Below are positions 1-12,335 of a DNA stretch of 64,000 nucleotides, one piece after another. Made by a program: the position numbers and the translations under genes. The notes below the pieces were generated by a model, which was given only the letters and a program-made list of their open reading frames with translations, searched no databases and was not told the DNA's origin. The stretch spans positions 1,302,001-1,366,000 of the forward strand of contig JAHRHY010000012.1 of NCBI GenBank assembly GCA_019671135.1. Direction: 5' to 3'. The stretch's first letter is position 1. Each line of letters begins with the position of its first letter. Source of the DNA: Linnemannia hyalina. Taxonomy: Eukaryota; Mortierellomycota; Mortierellomycetes; Mortierellales; Mortierellaceae.

Positions 1-1051
1 AAAAAGAACGCAAGTACATACCGTTGGTGCCTTCGCAGTACTGACAGTGCACAACCTTCTTGCACTTCTCATTCACAGCCTTGACAACACTCTTCCTTGA
101 CAGGTTCTCCAGGTTGGGGGCGCGGAGTCTCTTGAGATATGTACGGCGATCCTTCTCTGACAGCAAAACTCTACTGCAAGTCTATTTATATGAAACGTAC
201 AAACAGTAGTATCACGTTAGCCACCGCGATGGAGATACGAACATGAGAATGGATGCTTGTTAATCACAACTATCAGTACCTTGCAAATATTCTGTAAAAT
301 GACAATGGCTGCTCTGAAGTATCCGATGTGAAAGACTGGCAGGCACAGTTTGATATGTGCGAAATGTCCGATACAATCCTGCTGCTTCAATCCACACGTC
401 TCGCACGTCGCCATCTTGTCCGATGTACCCTATTCAATTTCATTCCATGATAGTAAGCAAAGCACAAAAGACAACAAAAGGTTAGACGTTCGCTATCGTG
501 AGTCATCCTGCATATGCAAAGAAAGACGCGCCGCAGCCATTTCTCTTCTGATAATTTCGCCAACAAACAAGGACGCTCGGCGAGGGAGAGGGTTGAGCGA
601 AAACAAAGGACGGTGAACGTACCAGTCTCAAATCGAGCATTCCATATTTGACGGGCTGACGATCCACCAGGGTGTAAAGATCACGCTGGGTGACCTCAAA
701 CTCGGAGACATTGACGATCTCCTGGGGCGAGAGAACACCAAACTGGATTTGTTTGCTATTGACGAGTAAAGAGTGGAGTCGCGACGAAGAGAATACATCT
801 TAGAGGGGGTTCATTGATCAAGCGAGTACAGGGACCCACATATCCCACGAATACATCCTGTTCTCCACTATTCACAAGTCGCAAGGTAAGAGTTGGTCGG
901 GTCGCGCTTTAACAAAGTAACTGGTGGCGTATTGTTGTCGTACGAAGAGTCGAGGGGTAACAGCTGAGTAGTGCGATGCGGTGTGTGAATGGATGAGAGC
1001 GAGGCTAATTTACATTTTCTTGGGCGCCTGCTCATGAACTTGTTCCTTCAT
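1..1051 (-). CDS. RPO31: RNA polymerase III largest subunit (RPC1/RPC160), N-terminal part, cut by window edge
   Basis: Largest catalytic subunit of nuclear RNA polymerase III, which makes tRNAs and 5S rRNA. Four coding exons (1014-1051, 623-755, 280-429, 22-181) join with matching phase and proper GT/AG ends; the gene runs off the left edge. The start MKEQVHEQAPKK is followed by IQFGVLSPQEIVNVSEFEV, a block typical of RPC1 N-termini, then the clamp zinc site CETCGLKQQDCIGHFAHIKL and a second Cys pair, CQYCEG. The usual GHFGH of the family reads GHFAH here. Start chosen because the 38-nt first exon gives the conserved MKE...PKKI beginning and its GTAAAT donor fits the next exon in phase. Only about 160 of some 1,400 residues are visible, so activity cannot be judged. 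Confidence 0.93.
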
Positions 1052-1303
1052 CTTTGGCGATAAGGCGTGTTCAGTCCACAGACGAAAGTGCTGCTGTTCT
1101 CCAGGTTAATGGATGGAGAGAGAGATAAAAGAGAAGAGGCGAAGTTCAAAGGCCAAAAAAAAAAGAGACGAAGGGCAAGTTCACAAAGGTCTCAAGGTAG
1201 AAAGATCAAAACACAAAGCTGAAAAAGCCACCTTTGTGTCACGTGCTTTCATTCATTTCATACTCTGAAGGAAATTTTTCTTCCTAGTAATCGTCTCTCA
1301 ATC

Positions 1304-3820
1304 CTAGAAAAGTCGGTGAGGGCGCCAGCGAAAGTGGGTGCTTGAGGGCGGTGGCAGAGGCTGTGGCGGGAGACCGTCCAGAGGCAAACCATGGTCATAC
1401 TCGGTGTCATCGTTGTCAACATAATACTCCATGTGCTGAAGTTGCTGCTCTGGTACTGTTGGACACGCAGGAAGAACAGCTACAGGCAAGTCGTACACTG
1501 AATACAGCTGTTGGAGAGGATCACACATAATGCGATACGGGTCCTGCCATTGGGGAGCAGCATATCCGTAAGGCTGGAGTTCCGTATAAGAATCTGCATA
1601 TGTCTCAGCGCTCGAAAGGTGCTCGACTGGCAACGGCTGTTGAAGCTGCTCAGTTTCGATGGAGTTGACTTGAGGTGGCAATTCAGCTTGACTATCAAGA
1701 TTCAAAATGAAACGCGCATAGGTATATGGTCAGCACTCACTTCAAACGACCAAACGACTACATTATGGTACCGACAGGACAGAATACCTTTCGTTGTTTT
1801 CCAAGAGTGTGTCAAGGACATTCTCCAAAGGTTCAGGGGTCGTAACATGGGTTGCTGTTAGTGCCGATCCATATGTGTTGGTCCGGTTCGGTTGTTGCTG
1901 CTGATTGCTGTTGGCACTTGAATGATAGGGAGATGCGCCTTGGTGACCACGAGCATGGCGGTTGGTATGATGAGTCGACGCGACAGTACGCTTCTGGAGA
2001 GCAGGTTCGGCGTCAGGGCTATGAGCAGACGAGGCGGTGCTCGCACGCTTGGATTGCTCGTGGATGCTCTTGTTACCATAGCTAGAGCTCGACTCGGATG
2101 CAGCAGCATTGTCGTCGTGCTTTGCGTTGATAAAGTAAGCGGATGTAACCACCTGTTCGTTCCGGCGCCCACTGAGGCGAGATTCTCTTGAATCGGTTCG
2201 TTGATTGAGAAACGCGTCCTCCGAAAACTCGTTTCCGTTATCTATCGCGATATAATGGGCATTAGCGATGTCCATGTGTCCACACAATCTGCAAACGTAT
2301 ATGAGCCATGATATCATTATTATACCTCGTTGTACGGTTGTCTTTTTCGAGGCTTTGCCTTTCTTGAAGATACCCAGATGGTCAGACTTTCCTGCGATCT
2401 ATTGTTCATGATATATCGAAAGCAACGTCAGCAGTTGCATAAAACCTGGCGTTACCGCACTGGTAGCACGACACCGGTATCACTTGGCGACGCATAAAAG
2501 CGAGTCGTACCGTGATTCTTTCTCTCGATACCTTGGGAGAGACGAATTGCTACTCGAGAAAACGGTCGACATACAAACATTTTTGGTTAGAAACGCTTAA
2601 AGGGTATTCCTTGGCAAAATTACAGTTCAAGCTTTGTCGTGTTTCAATTTGAAATAGGAAAAAAACTACCTGGTAGTCTGTTGAAGCTTACGTTCATGAT
2701 GAGCGAGCCCTGGGTAAGGATCTTGCGAGGTTTATTACTATCTTTTCTCCCCGCGTTGTCCTTGACCGTAGAGTTGGAGTTCTGTCGAATTGCTAAGAGT
2801 GCGAGGTCGTGTCGATGTTGGCGTTGATGGCGGTGGTTGTGGTTGGGGTGATACTCGTTGCTATTATCGCCCCGGTTGTCTGCAAGGTCATGCAAAGGTG
2901 CCTTCCTTCCGTGGTCTTTACGTCTGTCCTCGTCCTGCTGGTTTGATGCGTGCTGATCGTCTTGGACGTGCCGGTTCTTGGCTAAACGTAGTATGAGCAT
3001 TGCCGCCTTCACCCACGTCAGTGAGATCACGTATCATAGTTTTCACTAAAGCAGTAACAACACGAGGTAAGAATAGCGGACCATAAAAGAGTGTACCTTG
3101 TTTGCCATTGGTTGCCGTCGTTGGTCCTTTGGGTCTTGTAGGCGCTCCCTCTGTCTGACGCTTGCGCTTGTTGGTAGAATGCGAGTCGCGGATTTCGAGG
3201 TCCTGTACACCCAGTTCGACATCGTCCACGTTCTGCTTCCGTTTCTTGCTCTGTCTCGTGTCGTCTTTTCTGACTGCTCCATTTCCTTCCTTGAGTCGCG
3301 TCGTGCTAACGGGATGTTTCCTGCTTTCGTGAAGTATTGGCTGTGGCTCGTGATATGTCCGCTTGGGCGACTCTTGGTGTTTCTTGGAGACCTTCTTCCG
3401 CTTGGACTTCTCAGGGCTGTTGCTGTGTGCCTGTTGCTGTGGTCCCTGATGGTATTTGTTCTGTCTGAGTTGTTGGTTCTGGTTCAGGTGTTGGAGTTGA
3501 GGTTGATGCTGTGATGTATGTTGTTGTTGTTGTTGTGCGGGACGGATATTGGGGCGCTGAGGTGAGTCGTAGCCACGGGTTTTTGACTCGGTACTGGGAC
3601 TTTTCTGCACAATATCTGGAGCCAGTTCGACCAGTCCCAGTCCTGGGTCCGACTGAGGAGCAGAGGACGGGTCGAGGGTATCGAGGAACTCTTGGACAAA
3701 GTTCCGGCTTTCGTCTAGTTCTTGGTGATGCTGAGTATGCTGCGCGAGGTTATCCAGGTTCAGCATGGCGGCGGTGTGGCTTGGGCCATGGGCGGTAAGG
3801 GAATTGCTTGGCTTTGGCAT
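1304..3820 (-). CDS. Basic, glutamine/histidine-rich nuclear-looking protein, function unknown
   Basis: Not recognised. Six exons (3097-3820, 2922-3045, 2692-2737, 2532-2549, 1788-2398, 1304-1691) join in phase to a 636-residue protein. The N-terminal third is Q/H/P-rich, followed by several KRK/KKRK clusters that look like nuclear localisation signals. In the middle lies the block PRRSARIKPAGRGQ, an arginine-rich stretch of the kind seen in chromatin proteins, then SDHLGIFKKGKASKK and a single CRLCGH knuckle. The C-terminal half is Ser/Gln/Pro-rich and ends in RWRPHRLF. Exon 4 is only 18 nt (six codons). The central 100 residues are the only part likely to be folded. Nucleic-acid binding is a guess from composition. 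The exon chain is by hand; the small middle exons are the least certain part. Confidence 0.6.
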
Positions 3821-3953
3821 TGCGTATTTTTTTGTCTTGTTGCGGTTGAGGTGCAGGAGAATGAGAATGAGAGAAGTTGGTAAGTTGGGAGGATTGCGCT
3901 GTGAACAGGGAAAGGGCCATGCAAGCGACTTTTATATTTTTGTGGGAGAGTGA

Positions 3954-3973
3954 GGGGGGGGGGGGGGGGGGGG
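3954..3973 (+). repeat. Homopolymer run of 20 G
   Basis: Twenty consecutive G on the + strand, upstream of the basic-protein gene that starts at 3820 on the other strand, and flanked by GA-rich simple sequence and a GACA/GATA patch near 4045-4078. It can form a G-quadruplex. It is likely to vary in length between isolates and to be error-prone in sequencing. The 3821-4208 interval holds no gene that I can see. Confidence 0.9.
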
Positions 3974-4208
3974 TGAGGAAAGAATGAAAGAATGAAAGAA
4001 GTGAAGAGTGAGAAAAAAGGAGAGAGAAAGAGAAAAAAGAGTCCAGTACCAGACAGACAGACAGATAGATAGACAGACAAGGGGCCATGGGAGATTCGCC
4101 CTTGTCCACACGCGCGCGTCCTTGGACGTAATTTTGACGAACGCTGAGGCCACCCACTGACTGTGAAAATAAAAAATATGTGTCTGCTTTTATTTGGCTT
4201 AAGGCTTG

Positions 4209-7109
4209 CTAGGAACCATAAGTTGGTCTCGGCGGAGCTGCTGGGTCGTCGTACTCCTTGCTATACCACAACTCTGCAACCTTACCAGCCAAGGCATTTC
4301 CAAGCTTCTTGCGACCGATTTGCGACACAGACTTGGCAAGCATATCTCGTCGCTCATCATTCGAGGCGTCACGTCCTAGCTCAGCGAGCGCAGAAAACAT
4401 GGCGCGTGGGGTACCATACACCCTGGCAAGCTCAATAGCCTTCTCAGCACTCACTCCTCGGATCACCATCAGCATCTTCACAAAGTTGTCGCGCACCGTC
4501 AGTGTGTCCGACTTGCTGTTGAGCTTCATGAATGCGTCGTAACTGGTCAGGTAGGTCCGCCCAGGGAACTTGCCTTTCAGGTACTCTATTAGGTCAAGGT
4601 GGCTGTCGCGATCGATCACCGCATCCGGGATTGTGTACAACACTTGGTCCTATTATGAAAAAATCACAAACGATAAGTGCCAAAGGCTAAAACCCAGCAG
4701 AGGCAAGCAGAAAACATAGTTCCAGGAGTGCCTAGAAAGCAGCAGTAACATGCTTCACTAGTGAAAGAACGTACCAAGTACTTGGCTTTCAGGGTTTTAG
4801 TCAAAGCGACAAGATAGTCGATAGTTTGGTCCGTGTTGACAGTGCGCTTGAGGAAGAACCCGCTGTGAACCTGAATTGTTGTCATCGCTGTTCGGATGGC
4901 CTCCACAGGGATGCCGCCGAATGTCTCGTTTGCCTTGTACGTCTCGAGAACATAAACAACGTGGCCTATACCAGACCTGGACAAGCGAAACTGTCACGGA
5001 AAGAAATAGAGCAATACTCAGCGTTTGAAGATGGCTCCCTAAGTTAATAACAAACAACATCATTCGTGCCGACTTTGCGTGTGCCATACCTTCTGCTCAT
5101 TGAAACGTCCATCTTTGATACTTGACACCAGATCGTCCATTCGTTTGCGCTCCACAATGTGATCCAGCACTATCTCCCTCGGGAGGAGTGGGCTGGGTTC
5201 CTTGGGTTTAGCGATCCAGATAACATCGCCAATGTCCAATGCCCGTGTCTCCACATCGACTCCTTTTTCTCGAAGTTTGTTGCTGATGTAATCTCGGTCC
5301 CCCTGCACTCGGACCTCGCGAACATCCAGAACTAAAGTAATATCGAACGACCCAGGTTTGTAATAGTTCGGCTGAAATTTGGCAAGCTGAGCAATGTCCA
5401 CTGTCGGTCCGTCGTCGCCGGTGGTTGTGGAGAATGTGTTGACTGATAGATGAGGGAAAGCATCAGGACCAGATCGTGGAGCACCAGACCTAGCGCTCCC
5501 TTTGTAACTTGACGAGCGAGCTAGTATTGAGCCGGAGGCACCCTTGTCGAGGAACTCGGACACAGTTCCTCTCCTCTGTGCTTCCACGATCTCAAGCAGC
5601 ACAGGCATAGGCACTCTGCTCAAGTCCGGCAGGGGTGCCGGAACATTCGCTTTAGCACTGAGAGATGTTGATGATGAAGTCGAGCGGATCTGGTCGTCGT
5701 CGGCTCCTCTTCCAGAGTACGGCCTCGACACATCCTCTAGTGGCGATGTGTAACCATTTGGAGACCTAGCATCATACTCGTTGTCGTCCCAGTCGTTATT
5801 AACGTCGAACGGTTCGTGACTGATGCCAGTTGGTCGAAACGACGAAGAAGAGGAACCAAAAGAGTTTGACGGTCCTGCTGTAAAAGGATTGGCCATTGGT
5901 GCTGAGCCTGATGCTGCAGGTGCCGGAGCTGAGGTTCCCCAGTCATCATCAGGATCATCCCAATCGCCGTATCCTTGTCCATTACTGGGACCACCGCTGT
6001 CGTTCGTGTCATAGTCGTTGTATGTTGGGGCTGCACGCTTCGGAGCTGCCTTGCTCTTAGGTGTTGGACGAGGCTGTTTAGAGGTGGCGCGAGAGGGTTC
6101 GGGTGAGTATGATGGTGAACGATCTCGAAGGTTGGGATTAATAGATGCGTCACCCATAGCGTAAGGCGGTGGTCGGTTTCTAATGTCGGGGTTGATAGCG
6201 GCTTCTCCGTTCGGTCTCACGAAATACTGTTCCAACGAAGGATCGAGTGCTATGCCGACATCCCTCAATTGCCACGCCGTATCCCTCCCCTCTCCTGTCA
6301 TATGATAATCCTTCCCGTTCTGATACACGAGGCCCTTGCCGGTCAGTGTTTTCATCGAGTCCCATCCTGAATAAAATGTGCCATGTGCTTTGTTCGCGAG
6401 TGAGTGCTCAGCGAATTTTTGACCGGTGATAAGGATTTCGTCCCTGGTCAGAGAGCGCTGGTTGTGTTGGACTTCGGCCTCAAGGAGGGCCAAAAGGATG
6501 GCAAAGGATCCCGATCGATATCTTGGAACATATGGCTTTGCGCTGGCCTTTCGAGGCTTCTTGGACTTTGGTTCGTCCCGGTCAGCTGGTGTAAGAGGAA
6601 CTGCTCCTGCCTGCCTCCGCCCCTTTTTTCCGTATACTAGAGGTAATGATTGCCACGAAAAGATGTTAAATATTATTGTTTGATGTATGAAGATAAAAAA
6701 AAAAAGGTTCGAGCAGTGACGAATGTGTGTACAAGAGCACGGAAAGTTACCTGGCATGGGTATACCCTCTTCTTTACAAAGCCGCGCCAGTCTTTCCTCG
6801 AGCTTTTTAGCTATCACCTCTCCAATTCCTTCAAGAACCATCGCCTCACGAGGATGATGGAATGGTGTCGGATACTTGGCCATGGATTCAGCGGCCTATC
6901 ATTTGTGGAAAAAAAAGGTTGTATGAAGTGAGTACCGAGGAGCTCGTTTGACTTGCGCTTTTATTACTCTCCAATTGTTTGGTACCTGCGATTGTTGACT
7001 GAACTCATACCCTGCGAAAGGTGTGGTATGACTTGTTCCCATGGGTTTGGGCAATGTCCATCCACTCTTCAAGCCACGACAGCCATAAAGGGTTCCCGCA
7101 TTGTACCAT
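4209..7109 (-). CDS. MUS81: Crossover junction endonuclease MUS81
   Basis: Catalytic subunit of the MUS81-EME1/Mms4 structure-specific nuclease, which cleaves 3'-flaps, stalled forks and nicked Holliday junctions in the nucleus. Five exons (7011-7109, 6751-6895, 5090-6636, 4775-4990, 4209-4649) close in phase to 815 residues. Order: N-terminal helix-hairpin-helix (starting GNPLWLSWLEEWMD, then HPREAMVLEGIGEVIAKKLEERL), winged-helix region (about residues 115-220), a long acidic/Ser-rich linker, XPF-type nuclease with LVLDVRE, GDVIW and the signature VERKRMDDL, and a C-terminal tandem HhH (MLMVIRGVSAEKAIEL). All visible catalytic residues are present. Start chosen because the first 33-codon exon supplies the conserved first HhH and ends exactly at a GTATGAG donor. 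The linker is longer than in yeast or human MUS81. No EME1 partner is in the window. Confidence 0.95.
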
Positions 7110-7304
7110 AGATGTCTCTGTGTATGTCTTGTGTCCAAGGGTTGTCGAATGGGTAGTCGAAGGAAGGGATGGACGAACGATATGAAAAGGAAAACGGGCA
7201 AAGATGCAAAACAAAAAAAACCACCATGAAAGAAATCGTCCAAAGAAAACGCACACGAAAAATAAAATAAAATAAAATAAAAAAATAAAACAACCAAAAA
7301 TGGT

Positions 7305-7399
7305 TTTCCCTGCCGAGGATTGAACTCGGGATCTCCGCGTGTCTTTGGTATATTGGATGAATATAAGCACGGCGCTTTAACCGACTAAGCCACAGGGAA
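7305..7399 (-). tRNA. tRNA-Ile (anticodon UAU) with 21-nt intron
   Basis: The reverse strand folds into a full cloverleaf: acceptor TTCCCTG/CAGGGAA, D-stem GCTT/AAGC with GG in the loop, anticodon stem CCGTG/CGCGG, loop CTTATA(intron)A, five-base variable loop, and T-arm CCGAG-TTCAATC-CTCGG. The mature length is 74 nt. The intron sits after position 37, the normal eukaryotic place, and contains AATATA, which can pair with the UAU anticodon region as nuclear tRNA introns do. A and B boxes are intact. The gene lies about 195 bp upstream of the MUS81 start, on the same strand. Confidence 0.9.
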
Positions 7400-7601
7400 T
7401 GCCCTTTAACACACAGTTGGTCGCAGAAATAACTTTTAACCCAGAGGGTCCTTGATTTGTGCACTTGTGGAATGCTTGCATTTATAGAATAACTTCTTGC
7501 ATTTGAAGACATTTAATGCAGTAAAGGAGTTCATGATTGTGGATGGGAGCACACGTAATGTTTATTAGTGGTGGGATTGTTGTGGGTTGAAAGAAACTCG
7601 C

Positions 7602-10470
7602 TTAGCGACAGATGGCATCGTACTCTCGACGGACCATGCCCCCAACATCCATCGCGCCGTTTGGTCTCCCTTGTATCACTTTGCCGAGACTCAAGGTGTC
7701 AAAATCCTGCTCAGGTCGTGGAAGCTCACCCCATCGAAGCGGCCGCATAAAGGCAGGATCCCAGCGTAGACAGCTCAAAATATACTCGGGATGGAAGAGC
7801 CACAGATGGCCATTGTTCTCGGCGTTAAGGCATTTATCGCACGGCTGGGTGATGTGATATCCAATCGCGTTACCACTATTCAAGTCCAGAGCGATAAAAA
7901 AATGAATGTAAGTCAGCGAGTCAGGGAGCTAATCGTGGGTGACAAGAACAAAAAATGAGACGCGCACATACCAGACAAGACAAGCGGCGTCCTTTATCGT
8001 GCATAGACAGTTTGTGGGCTTGTAATCTACTCCTATGAGCTGTACCCTATGAACGCGTAATAATGTTCTCCGTGAGAGGACGAGCGTTAGTGTTTGCATT
8101 TAATGTCTATGCCACAGTTAGAAACGAAAGAATGAAAGAAAGAAAGAGAAGGACATACGATTGAGGAGCATCATCTGTGGACAGCAGCGCGACACTTTGA
8201 TCGGCCAACAGCTGAGCCTAAAAAAATGAGAAATATGATTAGCAGGGACCATGCTGTTGACTCAACCCCAGATGTTTTTTGCATTATGCCACAGCGAGAA
8301 TGATGAGTTTTACCTTCATTCCGCGCTCACAAATAATAGTCTCGCAAAAACGACAGGCCATCCTGACAACCTCCTTCAAACCGATATTGTGTCGCTCTCG
8401 GTACTCAAGCGACTCGTCGTACCGTGAAGTCAATGTTGATCCTGCTGCCGATGTGTGGGATGTGGGAGTCCACCCTCCAGCCTCTGCTCGCTCAACAGTC
8501 TCAGAATACGACTGTGAAGGACCGTTGACTGCTCGTTGGCGAGGTCCACTTGGTAACTGGTAGTTGTTTGTCGCGTTCGATCGGCGGTATGCATATTGGG
8601 CTTGACCGGTAGCGATGTTGTTGGGTCGGTAAAAGTTTGAAGATGTTGAAGTGGCTGTGAAGGAAGAGGTGTACTGAGGATGAGCAAGGGGTTGAGGGTT
8701 GATGTAGCGAGAAGGGATAGGAATATTGCTTGAGGGGCTAACTGGACCACTGTTGGCAAACAGTATTGGCGCAACTGCATGGGGACCACGCCTGGTCGCA
8801 TCGAGATGTATTGGGTACGACGTTGGGTTGGTGCGGAGAGTGGGTTGAGCGACTGAAGGTCGAACAACGGGGAATCCTCCTGCCGTAAGGTCGTTGCGGT
8901 CTTGAGTGAACTGATGATGTTGCTGTTGTTGCCGATAGTACTGGTACCGGTGCTGCTCAAACGAATTGCTAGATTGTGTCAAAGAGCCATAAATAGACCA
9001 TTGACCACCCTCATTCTCACCGACAACAACGAAGTTGCCATCCTGATCCATCGGGTCGTTCATACCGCCCTCGCTCTCTCTTCTGCCTGAATAACTTGAA
9101 AATGGCTGGCCTTGTTGTCGAGCGTATTGCTGCTGCTGTTGTTGTTCCTGTATATCATGCTGCTGCTGTTGCTGGTGGTTGATATCTCTGCCGGTGACAA
9201 AGGGCCGATAAGGACCGTTTCCAAAGCGCAATGCCTCGGCAGTGCTGCTCATGTTGCCGGCTGCAACATTATGACTCGGACGCCCGGTTTCTTGTTGTTC
9301 GTTGTGTTGAGACACTCCTGTAGAGGACCGACCTGGGGGTGGCGAGGAGAGAACAATGGTTGATTCAGAAGTAGGCGAAAAATAAGACGACGAAATGGTT
9401 GGGCGGGGATTGTCGGTCACATTTGAGTAGTGTTCGGCAGGCGAGTTAAAGTGAGATTCCATAGTCCGAAGAGGCTCCTCCATGCCTGTCGGGATCATCG
9501 ATTCACCGGGCGAGTTCAGGGTCTCGTAGGAGGAAGAGGGGTGGTCGCTAGACTGGTTCTGGTTGGCGGCTTCTTGGTTCTGTTCGATCTCGGCCAGGGC
9601 ATTGTCTCGATGACGGGCATAATCTTCACGGGCTCGGCGCATCTGGTTCTCAAACTCTAGTTGGTTGTGGATCATGATGTGTTGAAGGTCATAGATGTCC
9701 TCGATGACACTGCTAGACGTGCTGTCGTACATCTCCTCGTTGTCCTCCGGCTCTTCTACTTCCAACATTTGCTCGTCAATCTCATCATCGTCAGGCAGGG
9801 TAACAACTTGGCCACTAGAATGCTGCTCCTCCAAAGAACCAACTCTGTCGGCAGCATCCGGTCGAGGAGTATCCTGCTGGTGTTGAGGACGGGACATACG
9901 GATGCTGGAGACTGCGGCCAGAAGAGACTGGTAGTCTTCATTGTCGATGTAGGACTCGATCACTGGATGTTGACTGGTTGCCGTTTGACGAGGAGAGCGA
10001 ACAAACTCGGAAAAGCGTATTGTTAGGTCTGGCGCAGGTTGACGAAGCTGAGGGACGTTGTTGTCGTCACGAGAATGACGAGGGGAACGAGTACTCCGGT
10101 TGTTGTTCCCTATCGTGTTGAGTGCGCTTTGAGGAGCTTCGGCTGACATGATTGTCTGCATCGAGTGGTGACGACGATGACGGTGTTGTGAATGGCGCTG
10201 ATGGTGGTTCGGGTAGTGAGCATTTTGAATAGTTGCTCCTAGGGCTCTACTGGACCCGCTGTGGCTGCTGCTGTTGTTGTTGGAGGGACCCATTGGTGGG
10301 CTCGAGGGATAACTTCCGGGCATACTGTCTAATCCAACCGAAAGCTGGGGAATAATAAATGCATCGAGTGTTAGAATGGTTTGACAAATAGTTGCACGGA
10401 ATGGAGTGTACCATATCTTTGATTTGTTTGCATACCAAGGCAATCGGGACCAATTGGTCATAGTCCGCAC
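7602..10470 (-). CDS. FAM72-family protein with a ~700-residue disordered N-terminal extension
   Basis: Four exons (8314-10470, 8159-8217, 7972-8046, 7602-7875) join in phase. The last ~145 residues match the FAM72 family: CRFCETIICERGMK, then AQLLADQSVALLSTD, VQLIGVDYKPTNCLC, ACLVC-GNAIGYHIT, CDKC and NNGHLWLFHPEY. The paired cysteines (CxxC, CLC, CLVC, CDKC) suggest a metal-binding fold. Vertebrate FAM72 is about 149 residues and has been linked to cell proliferation and to UNG2; its biochemical role is unclear. Here the domain is preceded by about 700 residues rich in Q, S, N and H, with long acidic and poly-Q tracts. The start at 10470 is the first Met of the open frame; an internal Met near 10322 or an unseen upstream exon is possible. 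Confidence 0.85.
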
Positions 10471-11862
10471 AGAGAGTAGGATGAGAAGTAGGTAGGGTGA
10501 GTTAATGCTGTGAGAATAAGTGGAGTGTTTGCGGGGTGAAATAACGAGAGAGAGGATGGATTATTGACAAGGTAGGAAGGGAAGGAAATCAAAGAATAAA
10601 GGGTGCTCTAGACGATAAATTAACAGAAGATGAAAGAAGGGAAGAGTCTGAATGTGGCCAAAGAGGAGTATGCGGAGGAGCGAAAAGGAGAATGAGTCTT
10701 TCCAGGCTTAGAATGAGGATATATAGGAGTTGCGGCGCTGTTACGCCGTTGTGGAGTAGAGGATGGGGAGGGTGTGTGTGTGTGTGTCCAGGATGTCCCC
10801 GGGAAATGCCAGGGAGAACAATGTAGTGAGGGAAGGGGAGAGAGGTAGCGTGGAAAGACATGAAAAAATCTAACACCAAAAAAATGAACGCGTGAAACGC
10901 GAAGGAAAAAAATCTTTTGTATGAGCAAAAGGTCCTCCGTCCATAGCGCATACACACATACAAACAAACGGAAAGAATAAGAGAGGAGAAACATTTGTTT
11001 GTTGGGGGGTGGCGAAACATCCTTCTTTTTTTTTCTTTCGTTAGCGGTAAAGAAAGCCAGGGTCTTTGACTTGGCTTGGGCTGGGATGCGGGGTAGAATG
11101 CCAGTCTTATTTATTTTTCTCTCTCTTCTACTCTTCTTGTTCCTCAAATCAGTTGGGTGTAAAGACACGCGACATCTTCACACACACATCCGTCGGTCGT
11201 GTTCAGCCAGATAGACTCTTGTACTCATTTTGTCACCGATGTTTCTGCTTAACTGGACGCTTGTTGACCGGTGGCTATTATTATATATCAATCCGTCTCT
11301 TGCTTGCTTGTTGCTCCCTTGTGTCCTTCCTTGTGTCCTTGCCGATCACGTCTGACCGAGACATGGTTGATGAGTGGCTTTCTTTCTTCCATCGAATTCC
11401 TGCCCTTGAGCCGATGTGGCGAAGTCCCCTCCTATCTCTCTGCGCCACCAAATCGCGACCTCCTTTCACTCTTAGTGTATATAGGATCCCGCTATGCCTG
11501 CGCCCGTGCGTGTGCTTGTGCCAATGCCATATACCTAGTCAAACATTCTACTTTTAATATCATCTACCCTTCACTTCCTTTTCTTATTAAAGAGAAGAGG
11601 ACGGATTGTTTAACAACACAGCCCGTTGAACAGCGACATGGAACAATGAACCAAGAACGATGAACAGACAAATAACAAAATCGGCTTAGTCAGTTGTTGG
11701 CTTTTCTGTGTCGATGAGGCAGTGTCCATTTCCCTCTTGTGTCTTTTGTGCTTTGTTGTTGTGTCCATCCGTCCATCTATTTATTTCTCGTCAACTGTTG
11801 TCACCCTCAGTCTTGCTGTCCATCTCTCTTTTGATAGGGTCATTCATGGCCATTAATGCTTG

Positions 11863-11933
11863 CAGACAGACAGACAGACAGACATATAGATAGACAGACA
11901 GACATAGACAGACAGACATTGACAGACAGACAG
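11863..11933 (+). repeat. GACA tetranucleotide microsatellite (imperfect)
   Basis: Runs of CAGA/GACA broken by ATAGATAGA and CATTGA steps. It is intergenic. A shorter related patch (CAGACAGACAGATAGATAGACAGACAA) sits near 4053-4080. Confidence 0.85.
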
Positions 11934-12244
11934 GTTCCAGAGTATCCGGGCACTGTAGACTTGTTAGTATGGTATTCGCGTGTCAACTTCTCTACTGTCG
12001 ATATACTGTACCCCCTTACCCTCTTTTTATTTTCTGCTTGAAAGTGCGTTCAACCCCCTCGGTCCTATATCCTTTTCCCCTTTCTCTCTCTCTCTCCTCT
12101 CTCTACATCTTTTTCTTTCGCTTCCTCGCGATTTTTGCCACTTGCCCTCTTTCTCTCTTTGTTCTTCTTGCTCTCTTCGTTGCTTTGTCTCGTGTCCCTT
12201 GTTGTCTTCCCCTCCTTTCTACCCTCTCTCACTTTCACCTTTCC

Positions 12245-12335
12245 TTCCACTTCCTTTCTTCCTTTCTTCCTTTCTTCCTTTCTTCCTTTCTTCCTTACTT
12301 TCTTCCTCCCTCCCTTTCTTCCTTCCCACTTCTTC
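12245..12335 (+). repeat. TTTCTTCC pyrimidine repeat
   Basis: About six tandem CTTTCTTC units followed by looser CCTT sequence, inside the pyrimidine-rich leader upstream of 12648. The same leader has a CA/CCCACA run at 12567-12608. Confidence 0.8.

Noticed and set aside
2456..2459. A four-nucleotide micro-exon creating a CGK zinc-ribbon start
   Set aside because: The 2532-2549 and 2398-1788 exons already join in phase 0 without it.
2320..2580. Two-exon 67-residue protein with a mitochondrial-looking start (MFVCRPFSRVAIRL...)
   Set aside because: It overlaps exons 4 and 5 of the phase-consistent 1304-3820 gene on the same strand, and ends only three bases before that gene's open frame continues. 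The larger model explains more.
4053..12335. CRISPR-like regular repeats in GACA and TTTCTTCC blocks
   Set aside because: They are simple microsatellites without spacers, in a eukaryotic nuclear sequence.
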